64,000 bases of DNA, from positions 124,001 to 188,000 of the forward strand of contig CAVUHO010000006.1 of NCBI GenBank assembly GCA_963741385.1, in the 5' to 3' direction. The stretch comes from Sulfomarinibacter sp963741385. Lineage in GTDB: Bacteria; Acidobacteriota; Thermoanaerobaculia; Thermoanaerobaculales; Sulfomarinibacteraceae. Each line of letters opens with the position of its first letter. Position 1 is the stretch's first letter. The position numbers were made by a program, and so were the translations under genes. Of this stretch, positions 10,041 to 19,162 are shown in pieces. The notes under the pieces are model-generated. The model was given only the letters and a program-made list of their open reading frames with translations. It did no database searches and was not told the origin of the DNA.

Positions 10041-10864
10041 CTCGTGCCGCCTTTCGCGGTTCGATCATCCATCGATTCTGAGTGTGCAGCCCTCGAAACT
10101 GCGTCATCGAGGAACGCGCGCACCACCGGCACGACCGCTTCCGGATCGAGGCCGACCGAGAAATCACGACCGGGGATGACTTCGACCCGCCAGCCCAGCT
10201 CCTCGAGCTCGACCTGCCTCGCACGAATCGTGGTCGCGATCGGCAGCGGCACGCCGCCGGCGTCGGAGTCGCCGTCGGCCCCCGTGAAGACCATCCGTGG
10301 GCACGTGATCCGCGCGACCGCCTCCACCTCGGGCCAGCCCTCGATGCTCTCGAAGTAGGTCACCCACTGGCGGTACTGGGAGGGATCCCGCAGGACGACC
10401 CGCGCCGACTCGGGCGGATTGTCCGCCTGCAGCCGCGCGCCCTCCAGAATCCCGGCGTACGGACCGCCGAGCGGCGGCCAGCCGCCGACGACCAACGCCG
10501 ACAGGCGGTCCGTGCGCGTGGCGAGCTGCAGCCCGACGCCGCCTCCCCACGAGTAGCCCCAGTACGCGAAACGGTCGAAGCCGGCGGCGTCGGCGACCGC
10601 CAGCAGATCGGCGCAGACCCGTGTCGACGGTGAAGTCGGCGGGTGGAATCGTCCCGCTCTTCCCGATGCTCGGGTAGTCGACGAGCAGGACCCGGTAGCG
10701 ATCGGTCAGCCGGTCGAGGTAGCCCTCGAGGACCGCGGCGCCGGGCTCGCCGAATATCTCGGCGTGCGACGCCATCATCGGGAAGCCCAGCAGCAACGGA
10801 GCGCCGCTGCCGTGGGTCTCGAAGTAGATGTCGCGGAGGGATCGATGGGGCTAGGCGTGTGCAT
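10037..10864 (-). CDS. Alpha/beta hydrolase, frameshifted
   Basis: Reassembled from two or three frames, about 270 aa. Landmarks are LLLGFPMM (strand and oxyanion region), RVLLVDYPSIGKSG, then in another frame the nucleophile elbow YSWGGG, PRMVFTGADGDSD (acid Asp region) and a C-terminal lid/helix ending KGGTR. The likely start is the ATG at 10864, inside the last codons of the DUF885 gene, with one indel near 10840; in the frame that is intact further on, no ATG precedes the conserved part. Its stop overlaps the transporter ATG. Probably an esterase or amidase acting in the same pathway; substrate unknown. Confidence 0.65.
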
Positions 10865-12572
10865 GGCAGGTCTCGCCGGCTTCGATCCGCGCGCACTCCC
10901 GGTCCAGCCACTCGTCGATGATGTCCCTCAACACTTCCAGGCTCACCGCCCCGGCCCCCAACAGCGCGTCGTGGAAGGCGCGGTAGGTGAAACGGTCCCC
11001 GAGCCCCGCCTCGGCGCACCGCCGGAGCCTGCGGTACTCGAGGTTGCCGATCTGGTAGACGAGTGCCTGCCCCGGCCAGCAGATGTAGCGGTCGACTTCG
11101 GCCTCGATCGTGGCGCGCGACATCGAAAGGTGCTGCGCCATGGCCTCGATGGCGCGCTCGCGGCTCCACCCGTGCCAGTGGATCCCGGTGTCCACCACCA
11201 GCCGCAAGGCCCTCCACATCTCCATTTCCAACCGGCCGTAGTGCTGGTGCGGCGTCCCGTACAGCCCCATGTCGACACCGAGGCCCTCGCAGTAGATCGC
11301 CCACCCTTCGAGGCACGCCGGATAGCGGAGGGCGCCGTGACGCCGGAACGCCGGCAGGTCGTCGGCCTCCTGCATCAGCGCGATGTGCATGAGGTGGCCC
11401 GGCCAGGCCTCGTGCAGGGTCAGCGCCAGGTGGAACCAGGTCGGGCACCGGCGGGAAGGCTCGTGATCCGGAAGGTCCCCGGCCCAGTCCGGTCGGCGGG
11501 GTTGGCCTGCGCGTAGGCCGGGGGCAGGCGCTCGGCGACCGCCTCCGGGATCGTCTCCACGCCGTAGGTCATCCGCGGAATGCGCCCGAAGAAGGCGGGA
11601 TGCGCGCGTCGATCCGCTTGCAGAGGACCTGCACGCTGCTCGCGCAGCGCCTCCTTCGAGGGGACGAGGAATTCTTCGCCCGCGAGGAACCGGCGATAGC
11701 CCGCGACGTCTCCGAAGCCGGCCTCCGCGGCGACGGCCTCGATCTCGGCCTCGAGCCGCGTGTCCTCGGCGAGACCCAGCTCGTGGATCTCCTCCGGGGA
11801 CCGCGGTGGTCGTGAGGTCTCTCAGCAGGGCGCGGTAGAGCTCCCGGCCGAGCGGGGCGTCGGTACAGGAGACGGTGCTCCGAGCGCCTTCGGCGAGGGG
11901 CCTTCGACGAACGCGGCAAAGGCCTCGAAGGCGGGAACGAGTTCGTCGCGGATCGGCGTCGGCGGCCCTTCCGTGACGGCGGATCACGGCCGCGCCGCGG
12001 GGGAGCGCCGGAAGGGCCTCGACCAGGGCTGCGCCTCCGACCGGGCCCGCGATGGCGTCGCGGCTGCACCCGACGCCCACTCGAGACGCGACGCGGGTAG
12101 CGGAACCCCCGCTCGCGCCCTTCCTGAAGGCTCTCTCGAGGTCGCGGAGATACGCCGGGATCGTCGCCAGGCGATCGACGTAGCGCTCGGCCGACTCCGC
12201 GTCGTCGACGCTCGTCGAGTTCGCGAAGAATGGGTCGCCATCAGCGCGGGACCGTTCGGGAAGAGAGAGGGCCTCAGGTGCGCCCCGACCTCGTGAGAGG
12301 GTGCGGATGCTCCCGAGCTCGTGACGGAGGAGCGCGTGCGTGGCCCGGTCCTCGACCTCGAGCCCTTCGGCGGGAATCGCCTCGACCTCGGCGAGGAGGT
12401 CTCCCGCCGTACGGCATACCGGCGCTCGTGATCGGCGGGCGACTCGCGGAAGAGGACCGGGTCCGGGGTGCTCGCCCGCGAGCACCGCCGTCAACGGAAG
12501 CTCGTGGCAGAGGAAGCGCCAGTGGCGTGCCGCGAGATCCGCGAGAGCGGCGGAAGGCGGCGCGGAGCTCAC
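10851..12572 (-). CDS. DUF885-family putative metallopeptidase, frameshifted
   Basis: Assembles to about 570 aa, the normal DUF885 length. The start is a GTG at 12572 (MSSAPPSAALADLAARHWRF) that overlaps the previous stop as GTGA. The C-terminal half is intact and carries the family's zinc-type motif HEAWPGH (HExxPGH) and GWAIYCEGLG. The middle, about 11.45-12.1 kb, passes through several frames because of indels. DUF885 proteins are gluzincin-like metallopeptidases; characterised members are few. It ends in a His-rich tail (CHAHA). Function in the operon is presumably peptide cleavage. Confidence 0.75.
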   Translation of the reverse strand: MSSAPPSAALADLAARHWRFLCHELPLTAVLAGEHPGPGPLPRVARRSRAPVCRTAGDLLAEVEAIPAEGLEVEDRATHALLRHELGSIRTLSRGRGAPEALSLPERSRADGDPFFANSTSVDDAESAERYVDRLATIPAYLRDLERAFRKGASGGSATRVASRVGVGCSRDAIAGPVGGAALVEALPALPRGAAVIRRHGRAADADPRRTRSRLRGLCRVRRRPLAEGARSTVSCTDAPLGRELYRALLRDLTTTAVPGGDPRAGSRRGHAARGRDRGRRRGGRLRRRRGLSPVPRGRRIPRPLEGGAARAACRSSASGSTRASRLLRAHSADDLRRGDDPGGGRRAPAPGLRAGQPRRPDWAGDLPDHEPSRRCPTWFHLALTLHEAWPGHLMHIALMQEADDLPAFRRHGALRYPACLEGWAIYCEGLGVDMGLYGTPHQHYGRLEMEMWRALRLVVDTGIHWHGWSRERAIEAMAQHLSMSRATIEAEVDRYICWPGQALVYQIGNLEYRRLRRCAEAGLGDRFTYRAFHDALLGAGAVSLEVLRDIIDEWLDRECARIEAGETCHAHA

Positions 12573-13800
12573 GAGGCGGTCCCTTCGGCCCTTCCGGGGT
12601 TCGTAGCAGCGGCGGGTGCCGGAGCACCGGGCGTAGAAGCCTCCGGACGATCCCGGCGATGAGCTCGGGCGTCGACGTAGGGAAAGTTGTGCCCCGTTCC
12701 GTCCGGCGCGAAGGCCCGCTCCGTCCGGCTCGAGCATCGGAGGTACGCTCCCATCGAGCCCGCGTAGAACCGGCGCAGCCGGTCCCGGTCGACCGCACGG
12801 CCCGCACCCGCGTTGCGATCGTCTTCACGACGTAGTCGGGAGCTCCTGCTCCGCCATCTCGGCCGGGTTCACGAGGACCACCGGCAGATCCCCGAGGTCT
12901 CCGTCGTAAACCACCGTGTCCCACGCGACCTCGGCGAGACCGGCGGGCGTCAGCTCGGAGTAGATCGACGCGCTCGTGCAGGCGGACCTCGTGCCGCAGT
13001 CGATCGCCCGCATCGCCCGCCGCCGCCTCGCCGAGACGCTCCTCGACGAGGTCGAGCACCTTCTTGAAGACGGGCGGTGCGTCCCATCCTTCTCGGCGAA
13101 GTCGGCGTGGATCCCGAAGAGGCGCGGCAGTGCGTTCAGGACCGCGCCGTACCGCATCTGGGAGACGCCGGGAGCGGCGGCCCGTAGATGATCGTGTCGG
13201 GGGGCGTCGGGTCGAGGAGGACGAGGCCGGCCAGGCGCTCCGGGTGGCGCCGCGCCATGTTCGCGACGAGGAGGCCGCCGAAGGAATGGCCGACGAGGAC
13301 GAACGGGCCCTTCTCGCCGGCGGCATCGAGGGCAGCGATGACCTCATCCGTTTCGCGGGCCGTCGAGCGCGGGAACGGGCCGATGTCGCTCCAGCCGGTG
13401 CCCGGACGGTCGACGAGGATCGAGCGCGTCTCCTCCCGAAGGACCCGTGAAGGTGGTGGATGGCGAATCCGCCCACGTGACCGCCGGCCATCCAGACGAC
13501 CGAAGGCGTCCCTCCGCTCTCTCCCTCGGCGACGACGTGCAGGCGGTAGCCTCCGACGTCGACGAGCCTGCCGGGCGGCGGATAGGCGGCGCGCACGCGC
13601 GCCACGTGAACGAGGTGCCAGACGCGAGCGCCAGGAGCCCCGCGAGGGCCAGCAGCGCGAGCGCCGGCACTGCCGCCGCCCACGTCGCGTCGCCCGCCCG
13701 GCCGACACCGCAGACACCACCCTCCGAGCAGGGCCACGACCGCGGCGACCGGCAGGCCGGCCCAGTCGCGGCTCAGGAACGACAGGACGAGATTTTCCAT
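12569..13800 (-). CDS. Alpha/beta hydrolase with N-terminal membrane segment, frameshifted
   Basis: From the ATG at 13800 the N-terminus is hydrophobic (LSFLSRDWAGLPVAAVVALLGGW), then hydrolase elements follow in shifting frames: GYRLHVVAEGESGGTPSVVWMAGG, RPGTGWSDIGPF, the nucleophile elbow VGHSFGGLLVANMARRHPE, LLDPTPPD, and a histidine region GTGHNFPYVD. About 400 aa in total with at least five indels. The 3' end is taken at the TGA overlapping the DUF885 GTG start. Membrane anchoring with the catalytic domain on one face is likely; substrate unknown. It lies 109 nt after the TonB receptor gene. Confidence 0.65.
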
Positions 13801-13909
13801 GGCAGCGCCCTCCCCTCCGATCCCGGAGGTCTATCACTCGTGCGGCCGCGGCGTCGCCACCGCCGCCCGGACCGGGCTTGGAGGAGGTCAGTCGGGTGGG
13901 CGAGCGTGA

Positions 13910-16259
13910 CTACAGCCTGAAACCCAACCCCGCGCCGATCGTTCGCGGCTGCTGGCGACCGGCGAGGGCACCCCGCCGACCGGGATGGCCGGCTGGACGG
14001 CGTCGTTCTGGTCGAGCAGGTTCTTGCCGAACAGCGAGAACTCCACCTGCCCGAGTGACATCGAGAGGCGCGCGTTCAGGAAGCCAACGATGTCCGACTC
14101 AACGGAGGGATCCCGTAGTTGCGGAGGTTGAGATCGCATGGACCGATGCTCTGGTAGTCGACGTGGAACAGTCCGGGAATGTTTCGGCGACCAGCGGAAG
14201 GTCCAGTCCATCGCCAGCCCGAAGTTGTACTTGGAGACGTAGTCGATCTGGTCGCCTTCGTTGTGGGCGTACGAGGTGTCGTCGTACTTCGAGTCGTTGT
14301 AGTTCCCCGACACCGTGAGGCTGAACACGAGCCCGCGGTGGCCGCGATCGTCAGCTGTAGGTCCACGCCGGTGCCGCTGGCCTTGCCCACGTTCGCCGTC
14401 TGCACGAGAGGGAGGCCCGGGCACGTCGTCAGCGTCTGGATGTCTTTCCAGTCGTTGTGGAAGATCGCCGCCTGGGCCACGAAGCGGCCGTTGTCCACGC
14501 TGAGGCTGGAGCCGACCTCGTACGTCCAGAGTGTCTCCGGGTCGTAGGTCGGGGAGCGTCGCAGCCAGGCGGGAGGTGGTTGAACCCGCCGCTGCGGAAC
14601 CCTTCGCCGCGCTGCCGTAGATGAGACTGCCGTCGGACGGCCGATACGAAAGGACCAGGCGGGGGTTGGTGGACGTGAAGGTGCCGCTCTGGTCCGGGTT
14701 GTCCTCGGCGGGGCCGAACTGTCCCACCGAACTCATCCGCTCACGCTTGTCGCGGAAGTAGCGCAGCCCAAGGGTACCCGACAACTTCTTCGAAAATGCG
14801 TACTCGGCCTGGCCGAAGAGTGCGGTCTGCTGCGTCTTGTCCGTGTTGTTGGTCTCGAACAGTTCGAACGGGAATGGGTTGGGGGTCGTCTCCGTCAGAT
14901 TGAAGCCGCTGCCTTCGAACTTGCGGTAGTAGAAGCCTGCGGTCCAGTCGAGCCGTTTGTTGCCGTTCGAGAAGAACCGAAGCTCCTCCGTCAGCGTGTC
15001 GGAGTCCGCCCCAGCGTTCAGCGCGACGGTGTCGATCATGCCGGAGGGAAGAGCGGCACATACAAGGCCGTGAAGTCGTAGGACCCCTCGTTCGTCCGGT
15101 CGAGATAACCGGTCGAACTGAGGATGGAGAAACTCCCGGCGTCGTAGGTCAGCACCAGGTTGGTGATGTTCGACTTCTCGGTCACCGGTTGCGGCAGGTA
15201 GAACGGCGCGGTGCCGTCGCTGTCGTAATAATTCTGATCCTTGAAGTCGCTGTCCTGGGCCTGGAACATGAGCGACGCGACGAAACGGTCGTTGATGATC
15301 CACAGGCCCTTGATCCGGAATGTCGAAGAGTCGCCCTCGTTGCCGTCGGTCACCCCTCGATTCGGATACTCGATCCACCCCGGATAGTGCTCGGTTCCGG
15401 CGAGGACGCGGAACCCGAGCTTGCCCTCGACCACCGGAATATTCACCACGGCGTTGGCGCGATAGGTCCCGGTGCCGCCGTCGACCCAACCGTACGCGCC
15501 TTCTGCCGAGACTTCGAGGGCGTCGAGCAACGGGTCCCTGGTCACGTACTTGATCGTGCCTCCCATCGACCCTTCGCCATACAGGGTCCCCTGGGGACCG
15601 CGCAGGACCTCCACCCGCTCGAGATCGAGCAAACGGACGTCGAGACCCGATCCGGCACCCTCGGCAGTGATCGGCATCTCATCCAGATACTGACCGACCG
15701 TCGGCAGGTTCTGGGGCGAGGAGATGCCGCGAATCTGGGTGCGTTGGGTTCCCGGTCCCGTATCCACGATCGACAAACCCGGGATGCTTCCCTGGATCTC
15801 GTCGAGGTTGGTGACGCCCTGCCTCTCGATTGAAATGCCGGTGACCGCGGTGATCGAGGCCGGAACGTCGAGGATCTCCTGCTCGCGTTTCGCCGCCGTC
15901 ACCGTGATGTTGTTGAAGAACGAGGCCAATTCGAGGGTGAAATCGTGAACTTCTTTCTTGTCGGCAGTGACGGTAACCTCGATCTCTTGCGTGGTAAATC
16001 CGCCGAGCGCCGCCGTCAGGCGGTAGCTTCCTGGCGCCACCCCGGTGAACGAGTACTGCCCCACGCTGTCGGTCACGGTGGACATTTTCCCACCCTGCGT
16101 CAGGTTCTGCAGCACGATCGAGACGCCGGGTAGGGCGCCGCCGTTCTGGTCCTGAACCTGTCCGATGACCGAGGCTGTCCCCTGGGCGAACAGTACCGGT
16201 CCGACCAACATGGCAACCAGTAAAACCAGTGTTCGACGAAGCGCACACGTGCAACTCAT
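13910..16259 (-). CDS. TonB-dependent receptor with carboxypeptidase-regulatory N-terminus, frameshifted
   Basis: Outer-membrane active-transport receptor of about 780 aa. The ATG at 16259 follows GGAGG at 7 nt. Residues 1-26 are a signal peptide; about 30-112 form a carboxypeptidase-regulatory-like beta domain (VIGQVQDQNGGALPGVSI); about 118-240 are the plug with VEVLRGPQGTLYGEGSMGG. The barrel continues in another frame from about 15050 and is broken by further indels near 14.6, 14.3, 14.1 and 13.95 kb. Correct frame at the end gives RTIGAGLGFRL and stop at 13910, a typical beta-barrel terminus. First structural gene after TetR, so it probably defines the substrate imported by the whole operon, likely a peptide or similar compound too large for porins. 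Confidence 0.85.
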
Positions 16260-16277
16260 GGCCAATCCTCCGTGGTG

Positions 16278-16292
16278 GTTCGAACGTTCGAC
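16278..16292. promoter_or_regulatory. Perfect palindrome between operator dyad and TonB receptor start
   Basis: GTTCGAACGTTCGAC lies 19-33 nt upstream of the receptor ATG and contains the perfect 10-bp palindrome CGAACGTTCG (16281-16290). It could be a second binding site or part of the 5' leader; no protein partner can be named. Confidence 0.35.
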
Positions 16293-16298
16293 TCTTTG

Positions 16299-16318
16299 TT
16301 TAGACTCATCAGTCCAAA
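16299..16318. promoter_or_regulatory. Candidate TetR-family operator (20-bp dyad)
   Basis: TTTAGACTCATCAGTCCAAA matches its own reverse complement at 16 of 20 positions, with GACT and AGTC arms flanked by TTT/AAA. It lies 40 nt upstream of the TonB receptor ATG in the 155-nt gap after the TetR gene. Size and symmetry are those of a TetR-type operator, so repression of the downstream operon by the neighbouring regulator is the simplest reading. A clear sigma70 promoter was not identified. Confidence 0.5.
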
Positions 16319-16414
16319 ACTTAAGTCGAAGTCAGCCCGATGTCAAGGGGCAATATCCACCACGACCCGCGACAATCCCTATCCGGGCGCACTCTGAACA
16401 CTGATCAGGCCCGG

Positions 16415-17059
16415 TTATGGGGGCGGTGATGCGTCCGATTCCGGCGACGCCAGAAGAGCGCGATGGATGCCCAGAAGCAACAGCGCCATGCGGTTTACTT
16501 CGTCGACCCCGAGAGTCTCCATGCGATCGAGGAGCCACAGGTTCGAGGCCTGACGGGCATTGAGCGAGATCGTCGCCAGGAGTTCCGCCGGAACATCGTT
16601 GCGAACCACGCCTAGCGCCTGGCCCCTGGCCACCCACGCCGTCTCCCAGTCGCGTCGCTTCTCGAAGTACTCCTCGAGCACGTCTTCCCCGGAAGGATCT
16701 GGGCCAGTGCGGTTGAGGAGTTTTGACGCTGAGATCAGCCACGGGTCGCGGGCGCACGCCTCAAGGTTTTCCTTCGCGATCTCCTCCAACATCGGCCAGA
16801 AGGACTCGGCCGTGAGCTTGTCGAGGTCGATCCTGCCCCTGGCGCTGAGCCGCCGCCACGCCTCGTCGAGCACCGTCTGGCAAAGATCGGCCTTGTCTGA
16901 GAAGTAATAGTAAAAAGAAGATTTACCGATCTCAGCTTTTTCGGCGATCGCTTCGAGGAGCGCACCCTTGTAGCCCTTCGCCGCAAATTCCTCGGCCGCG
17001 GCGGCGATCAATCCGATACGGCGATCGGCGGAGAGTTTGTCGAATCGTGGTAACGCCAT
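16415..17059 (-). CDS. TetR-family transcriptional regulator
   Basis: Protein of 214 aa. Residues about 10-60 are the TetR helix-turn-helix (LIAAAAEEFAAKGYKGALLEAIAEKAEIGKS..FYYYFSDK), with the diagnostic SSFYYYFSDKADL at the end of the DNA-binding domain; the rest is the variable ligand-binding helical domain. It is encoded immediately upstream of, and in the same direction as, the TonB receptor operon, and a symmetrical 20-bp dyad lies between them. Probably a ligand-responsive repressor of that operon; ligand unknown. Confidence 0.9.
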   Translation of the reverse strand: MALPRFDKLSADRRIGLIAAAAEEFAAKGYKGALLEAIAEKAEIGKSSFYYYFSDKADLCQTVLDEAWRRLSARGRIDLDKLTAESFWPMLEEIAKENLEACARDPWLISASKLLNRTGPDPSGEDVLEEYFEKRRDWETAWVARGQALGVVRNDVPAELLATISLNARQASNLWLLDRMETLGVDEVNRMALLLLGIHRALLASPESDASPPP

Positions 17060-17119
17060 GATGCGAGTATATCCAAGATGTCAACTCTCGGTTCAAAACC
17101 GCCGGTCGAAATAACCGAG

Positions 17120-17740
17120 TCAGGTCCCGTACAACCGGTCGCCGAAGTCGCCGAGGCCGGGCACGATGTACTTGCGGTCGTTGAGGCCGCGATCGAGGGC
17201 GGCGGTGAAGATCTCGGTGCCCGGGGCCCGCTTGGAAAGCAGTTCGACACCTTCAGGGGCGGCCACGATCACGACCAACCGCACGTCTCTTGCGCCCCTC
17301 GCCAAAAGGCCTTCGATCGCCATCGATGCCGAACCGCCGGTCGCGAGCATCGGGTCGAGCAGGTAGACCACCGCTTCACCGAGATCGGCCGGCACCTTTT
17401 CGTAATAGCAGCGGGCCTGCGCGGTCTTTTCGTCGCGTTGGAGGCCGAAATAGCCGACCTCGGTGCCGGGCACGAGATCGACGAAGGCCTGGAGCATGCC
17501 TATTCCGGCGCGCAGGACAGGCACCGCTACCACTCTTGATGCGAGCCTCCGCACCGAGGTCTTCTCGAGCGGTGTCTCGACTTCGACCTCGCGGGTCGGC
17601 AGGTTCCGGGTCGCCTCGGCGACCAGAAAGGTCGAGATCCGGTAGGTCAGCGCTCGGTAGTCCTCGGAGGACGTCTGGCGGTCGCGCAACCGGGCCATGA
17701 TGTCGTGCAGCAGCGGGTGGTCAACGATGTGGAGTGTCAT
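17120..17740 (-). CDS. upp: Uracil phosphoribosyltransferase
   Basis: Protein of 206 aa, the usual length for Upp. It converts uracil and PRPP to UMP in pyrimidine salvage. The PRPP-binding region is visible as LLDPMLATGGSASMAI, preceded by VPVLRAGIGM and the GYFGLQRDE segment; the C-terminal PGLGDFGDRLYGT is characteristic of the uracil-binding end of UPRTases. The start at 17740 (MTLHIVDHPLLHDIM) fits the family; an upstream in-frame ATG would add 16 non-conserved residues. Transcribed away from the tRNA-Arg gene. Confidence 0.95.
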   Translation of the reverse strand: MTLHIVDHPLLHDIMARLRDRQTSSEDYRALTYRISTFLVAEATRNLPTREVEVETPLEKTSVRRLASRVVAVPVLRAGIGMLQAFVDLVPGTEVGYFGLQRDEKTAQARCYYEKVPADLGEAVVYLLDPMLATGGSASMAIEGLLARGARDVRLVVIVAAPEGVELLSKRAPGTEIFTAALDRGLNDRKYIVPGLGDFGDRLYGT

Positions 17741-17829
17741 GCGACAAAAGGTAGCATGGCCCGATCTCAGCTGGGCCATCCTCGACAACGCCGCAAATAG
17801 CTGATCCAGGGGTTAGAATGGGCCCGGAC

Positions 17830-17905
17830 GCGCCGGTAGCTCAACGGATAGAGCATCGGACTTCGGATCCGGCGGTTGGGGGTTCGAGTCCCTCCCGGCG
17901 CGCCA
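17830..17905 (+). tRNA. tRNA-Arg (anticodon TCG)
   Basis: A complete 76-nt cloverleaf with encoded CCA. Acceptor GCGCCGG (17830-17836) pairs with CCGGCGC (17895-17901), discriminator G, CCA at 17903-17905. D arm GCTC/GAGC; anticodon stem TCGGA/TCCGG with loop CTTCGGA, giving anticodon TCG (reads CGA/CGN arginine codons); T arm with TTCGAGT loop closed by GGGGG/CCCTC (one G-U). The gene is followed without a gap by a tandem repeat that re-uses its 3' end (next feature). Confidence 0.95.
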
Positions 17906-18355
17906 CCCATTCCGAAACCACCCACGGTACGAGCGCGACTCGATGGGGGTTGCTCGCGCGCAGGGCGCGCGGCCCCGCGCCGGAGCCAGCGGGTGGTCGT
18001 TCGCCGCCCCTCACCCACCCACCACCTGCGGCGACGACCACGTGCCGCTGCCTCTCGGCACGGTCGAGTCCCTCCCGGCGCGCCACCCATTCCGAAACCA
18101 CCCACGGTACGAGCGCGACTCGATGGGGGTTGCTCGCGCGCAGGGCGCGCGGCCCCGCGCCGGAGCCAGCGGGTGGTCGTTCGCCGCCCCTCACCCACCC
18201 ACCACCTGCGGCGACGACCACTTGCCGCTGCCTCTCGGCACGGTCGAGTCCCTCCCGGCGCGCCACCCATTCCGAAACCACCCACGGTACGAGCGCGACT
18301 CGATGGGGGTTGCTCGCGCGCAGGGCGCGCGGGGGTGGTCGTTCGCCGCCCCTCA
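17884..18355 (+). repeat. 180-bp tandem repeat containing the tRNA-Arg 3' end (about 2.5 copies)
   Basis: The last 22 nt of the tRNA gene (TCGAGTCCCTCC...GCGCCA, 17884-17905) recur exactly at 18064-18085 and 18244-18265, each followed by the same downstream sequence: period exactly 180 nt. Copies 1 and 2 are nearly identical (one substitution seen near 18043, G to T). Copy 3 lacks about 20 nt after 18331 and ends near 18355. Each copy contains a 7-bp GC-only hairpin (CGCGCGC-AGG-GCGCGCG, 17955-17971 in copy 1). Because 180 is a multiple of three, Arg-rich open frames run through on both strands; I do not annotate them as genes. The arrangement resembles the rtT repeats downstream of E. coli tyrT (178-bp units, each with the tRNA 3' end). 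Confidence 0.9.
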
Positions 18356-18390
18356 TCTCGGTGAAGGGAACCAATCCGCTTCACACTTGC

Positions 18391-18512
18391 TGTCATCCCG
18401 ACCGAGGGAGCGAAGCGACCGAGCGGAGGGATCTGGGGGGCGGTTCTTGGAACGGCGTTGCCTGGAGCCCCCACCCAGGTCCCTCGGCTCGCTGCGCTCG
18501 CTCGGGATGACA
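18391..18512. repeat. Dispersed palindromic repeat, copy R1
   Basis: Starts TGTCATCCCGACCGAGGG and ends with the inverted CTCGCTCGGGATGACA, with inner arms also complementary (GCGGAGGGATCTGGG / CCCAGGTCCCTC). The stretch 18513-18808 between R1 and R2 holds no convincing gene. Further copies lie at 18.8, 43.9 and 50.6 kb. All are intergenic, as expected of a REP/BIME-like family; no transposase is nearby. Confidence 0.85.
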
Positions 18513-18808
18513 GTTTGAGAAAGGTAGTTTCCTTCCCAACTATAAAGGTATTGGGCCGCTCTTTCGGACACGAATCAGAACGTCACGACTGGTCTTGTCG
18601 GTCCCACGACGCTCTGGAGGGTGCGGGTCGCCGTCCGTCGCGCGCCGGCTTCGCCGGCTGGTCTCACGGCGCCACCCGCCGCGCCAATTCTTCTATGCCT
18701 ATTTCCGCCTCCGTGCCCGACTTCGCGACTTCCACCACCCAGCCCCCTCGTCGAGGCCATACCGCAGACACCGTGATGATGGTGGAGAGCGCGAAGGCTG
18801 ACATCCCT

Positions 18809-19010
18809 TGTCATTCCGACGAAGGGCGCGAAGCCATTTCTCCCCCCTGTCATCCCGACGAAGGGCGCGAAGCCATTTCTCCCCCCTGTCATCCCGACCG
18901 AGGGAGCGCAGCAACCGAGCGGAGGGAGCTGGGGGGCGGCTTTTGGAACGGCGTTGCCTGGAAGCCCCCGACCCAGGTCCCTCGGCTCGCTGGGCTCGCT
19001 CGGGATGACA
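18809..19010. repeat. Dispersed palindromic repeat, copy R2, with 39-bp tandem units on its left edge
   Basis: Same family as R1. The left terminus is present three times at exactly 39-bp spacing (TGTCATYCCGAC at 18809, 18848 and 18887), the third leading into the full element, which ends in CGGGATGACA at 19010. Both R1 and R2 are followed by GTTTGAGA. The element lies about 150 nt upstream of the metallo-beta-lactamase-fold gene. Confidence 0.85.
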
Positions 19011-19162
19011 GTTTGAGAGACGTTCTCTCTTCCGAGCAAACAAGCATCTGGCAGCAACTCCGGCACCTTTACCGAAGAAGTTTTCGCAACAATCGGCGGT
19101 CAATTTCGTACAGATCTCAGCCCGCCACTCGCGGATCGAGGGGCTTGAATCGGGAGGCAATC

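Noticed and set aside
17756..17779. 7-bp inverted repeat ATGGCCC/GGGCCAT as a terminator
   Set aside because: No T-run and it lies between divergent genes, so a terminator is not expected there. Could be a chance dyad.
17841..18518. Arg-rich repetitive open frames through the 180-bp repeats on both strands
   Set aside because: Open because the unit is a multiple of three and GC-rich. No ribosome site or start supports them; though a protamine-like peptide is reported for the E. coli locus, nothing here favours one frame.
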